Positions 14,500 through 16,010 of a DNA stretch of 16,010 bases are shown here, in pieces. The translations under genes were made by a program, and so were the position numbers. This DNA comes from Methanocorpusculum sp. (GTDB lineage: Archaea; Halobacteriota; Methanomicrobia; Methanomicrobiales; Methanocorpusculaceae): the NCBI GenBank assembly GCA_029987245.1, contig DALTWG010000043.1, forward strand, positions 1 to 16,010, in the 5' to 3' direction. Below the pieces are notes generated by a model. That model searched no databases and was not told the origin of the DNA. It was given only the letters and a program-made list of their open reading frames with translations. Numbering within the stretch: position 1 is the stretch's first letter; every line of letters starts with the position of its first letter.

Positions 14500-14528
14500 T
14501 CAAAAATACAGCCGGCTGTGTCCGGTTG
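14500..14528 (-). terminator. Probable terminator of the response-regulator gene
   Basis: Read on the minus strand, CAACCGG (14528-14522) pairs with CCGGCTG (14515-14509) with one G-T pair, and TATTTTTG follows (14508-14501). Another T-run (14537-14531 on the minus strand) precedes the hairpin. It begins 26 bases after the stop of the response-regulator gene. Together with the secY terminator it insulates two convergent units. Confidence 0.5.
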
Positions 14529-14554
14529 AGAAAAAAAGACGGGAGGATAATTAT

Positions 14555-15184
14555 TTATTTCTTATTTCCGCCCGCATTCAGCGTAATCTTCCATATAGAT
14601 GCGTTGGATGTTCCCCATGCTGTTATGGTAAACCGGTGGTCGTGGCTTGCGAGTTCGGTGATGCAGCGGGCGGTTACGCGGGAGGTGAGGTTTAATTCTT
14701 TGGCGATGTCTTTTGATTTGAAGAATACGGAGCCGTTTTGTGTTTTTTCGAGGAGGTAGGCGATGACTGCTTTTTCCGCGTCGGAGCTGGTGACTTTTTT
14801 CGATGCTGCTTCGCGTGTTGCTATGGCGCGGGAGATGCGTGATTTGAGGACGGCGTGGTTGAAGGGTTTTCGAATAAAGTCGACGGCGCCTGATTCGATG
14901 CAGAATGCTTCTATTTCGGCGTCGGTTTCGCTGGTGAGAAATATAACGGGGATGTCTGCCCAGGAGGGGTTTAAGGAGAGGGTGGTTATCATTGACATGC
15001 CGTCTTCTTCGGGCATGTAGAGGTCTAATAAGATGCAGTCGGGTTGTATTTTATGGAGTATTTGGTAGGCGGTTTGGGGTGAGTCGGCTGTCCGGGTGGT
15101 GTATTCTTCGCTGAGGAGGTCTGCTGCGAGGGTCCGGGCTATTTCTTCGTCGTCGACTATAAGGATGGTTTTTCTCTCAGGCAT
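14555..15184 (-). CDS. Response regulator: receiver domain plus winged-helix-like domain
   Basis: This 209-residue protein is a two-component signalling output. The receiver domain covers about 5-122. It has acidic D11-D12 in ILIVDDEE, the phospho-acceptor D54 in ILLDLYMPEEDG (51-62), T84 in IFLTSE and K106 in RKPF, so every catalytic residue is intact. Residues 133-205 form a small helical domain with the segment SKDIAKELNLTSRVTARCIT (157-176), which reads like a helix-turn-helix, followed by ITAWGTSNASIWKITL like a wing. This resembles small winged-helix domains of archaeal uncharacterised proteins (recalled as DUF7123, not checked). It probably binds DNA. No histidine kinase gene is visible in the window. 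It is convergent with secY and has its own TATA box. Confidence 0.9.
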   Translation of the reverse strand: MPERKTILIVDDEEIARTLAADLLSEEYTTRTADSPQTAYQILHKIQPDCILLDLYMPEEDGMSMITTLSLNPSWADIPVIFLTSETDAEIEAFCIESGAVDFIRKPFNHAVLKSRISRAIATREAASKKVTSSDAEKAVIAYLLEKTQNGSVFFKSKDIAKELNLTSRVTARCITELASHDHRFTITAWGTSNASIWKITLNAGGNKK

Positions 15185-15226
15185 TGGGCTCTCTTTTCTC
15201 TAAGAGTTATGTATTGGGGGCGCTGG

Positions 15227-15234
15227 TATATAAA
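15227..15234 (-). promoter_or_regulatory. TATA box for the response-regulator gene
   Basis: The minus strand reads TTTATATA, a near-ideal archaeal TATA box. It predicts transcription start near 15202-15206, giving a leader of about 20 bases. The purine stretch AGAGAAAAGAGAG (minus strand, about 15202-15190) covers the ribosome-binding position before the ATG at 15184. Confidence 0.6.
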
Positions 15235-15362
15235 TGAGGCGGGTTTGGAAGAGGAAAACTTTGCATTGGGTTGTTACAAAAGGATATAGTGCTGCAAAAT
15301 ATAGTAAACGTCATAAAGAATTTTTTGCCACCCTTGAAAATGAGTTCAAAATTACCAAATGA
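15234..15362 (+). CDS. Doubtful 42-residue frame
   Basis: An open frame runs from ATG at 15234 to TGA at 15362. The 42 predicted residues are very basic at the start (MRRVWKRK) and then GYSAAKYSKRHKEFFATLEN, which reads more like protein than random translation. I do not recognise the family. The ATG directly follows a TAA, has no ribosome-binding site, and overlaps the TATA box of the divergent response-regulator gene. It could be a fragment of a decayed gene. It lies partly over an inverted repeat arm at 15301-15310. Confidence 0.2.
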   Translation: MRRVWKRKTLHWVVTKGYSAAKYSKRHKEFFATLENEFKITK

Positions 15363-15418
15363 ACCGCGTTTTGACCTTCGTCGAGAGTGATTTTTAAAAA
15401 TTTAATGTCGTTTACTAT
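15301..15418. repeat. Imperfect inverted repeat, ATAGTAAACG arms
   Basis: ATAGTAAACG (15301-15310) recurs exactly as its reverse complement CGTTTACTAT (15409-15418). Beyond the core the arms remain similar: CAT after one mismatch, then A-rich sequence with one offset base. The 98 bases between are AT-rich. The right arm covers the stop codon of the ribbon-helix-helix gene. It could be the ends of a small decayed element, a bidirectional terminator, or a pair of operator half-sites. Confidence 0.5.
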
Positions 15419-15717
15419 CTTTGAGCGCGGATTGCGTCAAGTTCTTCAAAGGTGCAGTATTCACTTTCAGGTGTATTGTCCCAACTATCTTTATTTTGTT
15501 CAATATATGCATCGTTAATGACTGGAGGAATGGATATGCCTGTTTCTCTCATTAAGGCATCTATGGATTCAGATACGACATCTCCGCAGGTCTGTCCTTT
15601 TTTTCGCAGAGCCATTATTCTGCGGTGAACTTCGGGAGAGATTGTTATAGTTTTCCTTCGTTCAACTGCTTGCATATAGTATTCTTTGTTTTGGCAGGTA
15701 ATGAGTTTTTCCTTCAT
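15415..15717 (-). CDS. Ribbon-helix-helix/VapB-like antitoxin-type protein
   Basis: The product has 100 residues. Residues 20-56 read RRKTITISPEVHRRIMALRK and then KGQTCGDVVSESIDALM, the pattern of a beta-strand plus two helices seen in archaeal VapB-like antitoxins (KTI-type strand followed by GET-type turn). The C-terminal part ends in EYCTFEELDAIRAQR, like an acidic toxin-binding tail. I infer an antitoxin or small DNA-binding regulator. No toxin gene (PIN domain or RelE type) is next to it on the minus strand. The ATG at 15717 overlaps the upstream stop by four bases (ATGA). A later ATG (M15, MQAVERRKT) would give 86 residues and a more usual antitoxin start. Confidence 0.65.
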   Translation of the reverse strand: MKEKLITCQNKEYYMQAVERRKTITISPEVHRRIMALRKKGQTCGDVVSESIDALMRETGISIPPVINDAYIEQNKDSWDNTPESEYCTFEELDAIRAQR

Positions 15718-15896
15718 TCATGGAGTTGAGGCAATTTCGCGCCAACAACAGCGCCTCGTTCAAGCCCGCGCGCTTTCCTCTCTTCTTTTACTTCGCGGAT
15801 GAATGCGCGTCCCTTTTTGCGTAAAACAGGGTTTGCTTCATTTTCTTCAAACCGTTTCGCGGCTTTGCCTTCCGGTACGAGACCTAAGTCTGTCAT
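15714..15896 (-). CDS. Hypothetical 60-residue charged protein
   Basis: I do not recognise this protein. It has 60 residues and is highly charged. The stretch GKAAKRFEENEANPVLRKKG (10-29) is followed by RAFIREVKEERKARGLERGA (30-49), likely a helix. There is no signal peptide or membrane segment. Its stop overlaps the start of the ribbon-helix-helix gene by four bases, and its own ATG overlaps the stop of an 18-codon frame in the same way. It could be a partner of the antitoxin-like protein or a fragment of a longer ancestral gene. A TATA-like stretch (minus strand, 15934-15924) lies about 33 bases before the ATG. Confidence 0.5.
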   Translation of the reverse strand: MTDLGLVPEGKAAKRFEENEANPVLRKKGRAFIREVKEERKARGLERGAVVGAKLPQLHE

Positions 15897-15949
15897 TTTT
15901 GCCTTGTGTCTACCTCAGCTGCTGTATTATAATCTGTATCTAACCCCAT
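15893..15949 (-). CDS. Possible 18-residue leader peptide
   Basis: ATG at 15949 opens 18 codons (MGLDTDYNTAAEVDTRQK) and ends in TGA, which shares ATGA with the start of the 60-residue frame. AAGGAG lies only two bases before the ATG, closer than usual. The frame stays open upstream through FGLDWREKGD to a TGA near 15998, so it may instead be the end of a gene with a non-ATG start. The competing TATA-like stretch at 15924-15934 lies inside it. If that box is the promoter, this peptide is not made. Confidence 0.25.
   Translation of the reverse strand: MGLDTDYNTAAEVDTRQK
15924..15934 (-). promoter_or_regulatory. TATA-like element before the small-ORF cassette
   Basis: The minus strand reads GATTATAATAC. 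It is centred about 33 bases before the ATG of the 60-residue frame, so it would give a leader of only a few bases. The match to the archaeal consensus is moderate. Confidence 0.35.
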
Positions 15950-16010
15950 ATCTCCTTTTTCTCTCCAATCAAGTCCAAATATCAGCCCCGATTCGCTTCA
16001 CCTCCCGTCC

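Noticed and set aside
14297..14503. 68-codon minus frame across the end of secY and the terminator
   Set aside because: It spans the secY terminator hairpin and is antisense to conserved SecY sequence. Its Lys/Asn-rich part arises from the T-rich tract.

Overview
This window is archaeal and most likely from a methanogenic euryarchaeon of the order Methanomicrobiales. Methanocorpusculum is my best guess from the look of the proteins, but I could not check it. The archaeal evidence is direct. The ribosomal block contains proteins found only in archaea and eukaryotes (S4e, L32e, L19e), archaeal-style L30, L18 and L15, the RNase P protein Rnp1/Rpp29, an archaeal SecY, TATA-like promoter elements, and Shine-Dalgarno sites of the GGAGGTGA type.

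Layout. Positions 1-85 hold an 11-bp-arm inverted repeat followed by three ~20-bp tandem units. Positions 86-925 (minus) encode an OGG1-type 8-oxoguanine DNA glycosylase/lyase. Positions 926-1602 are a 677-base gap with no convincing gene. It contains two TATA-like boxes and a run of potential RNA hairpins, so it may be a long structured leader or a separate non-coding RNA. Positions 1603-14378 (plus) carry one tightly packed array of 23 ribosomal protein and RNase P genes plus secY: rpl3, rpl4, rpl23, rpl2, rps19, rpl22, rps3, rpl29, rnp1, rps17, rpl14, rpl24, rps4e, rpl5, rps14, rps8, rpl6, rpl32e, rpl19e, rpl18, rps5, rpl30, rpl15, secY. Most neighbours overlap by 1-8 bases or are separated by fewer than 20. 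The only larger internal gap (61 bases, rnp1-rps17) holds an 8-bp hairpin. A strong hairpin plus T-rich terminator follows secY.

Positions 14555-15184 (minus, convergent with secY) encode a receiver-domain response regulator with a C-terminal winged-helix-like domain. It is read from its own TATA box. Positions 15185-15414 form a small intergenic region with a 10-bp inverted repeat and a doubtful 42-codon frame. Positions 15415-15949 (minus) hold an unusual cassette of very small frames joined by successive 4-base ATGA overlaps: an 18-codon frame, a 60-residue unknown protein, and a 100-residue protein with an N-terminal ribbon-helix-helix/VapB-like segment. No toxin gene is visible next to it.

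How the parts work together. The ribosomal array supplies large- and small-subunit proteins, one tRNA-processing subunit and the membrane translocon channel, so it couples ribosome production to protein export. The flanking genes (DNA repair, signalling, possible toxin-antitoxin remnant) are read in the opposite direction and look like separate transcription units. The ribosomal core is ordinary. The parts worth a second look are the non-coding segments (1-85, 926-1602, 6433-6493) and the small-ORF cassette at the right edge.
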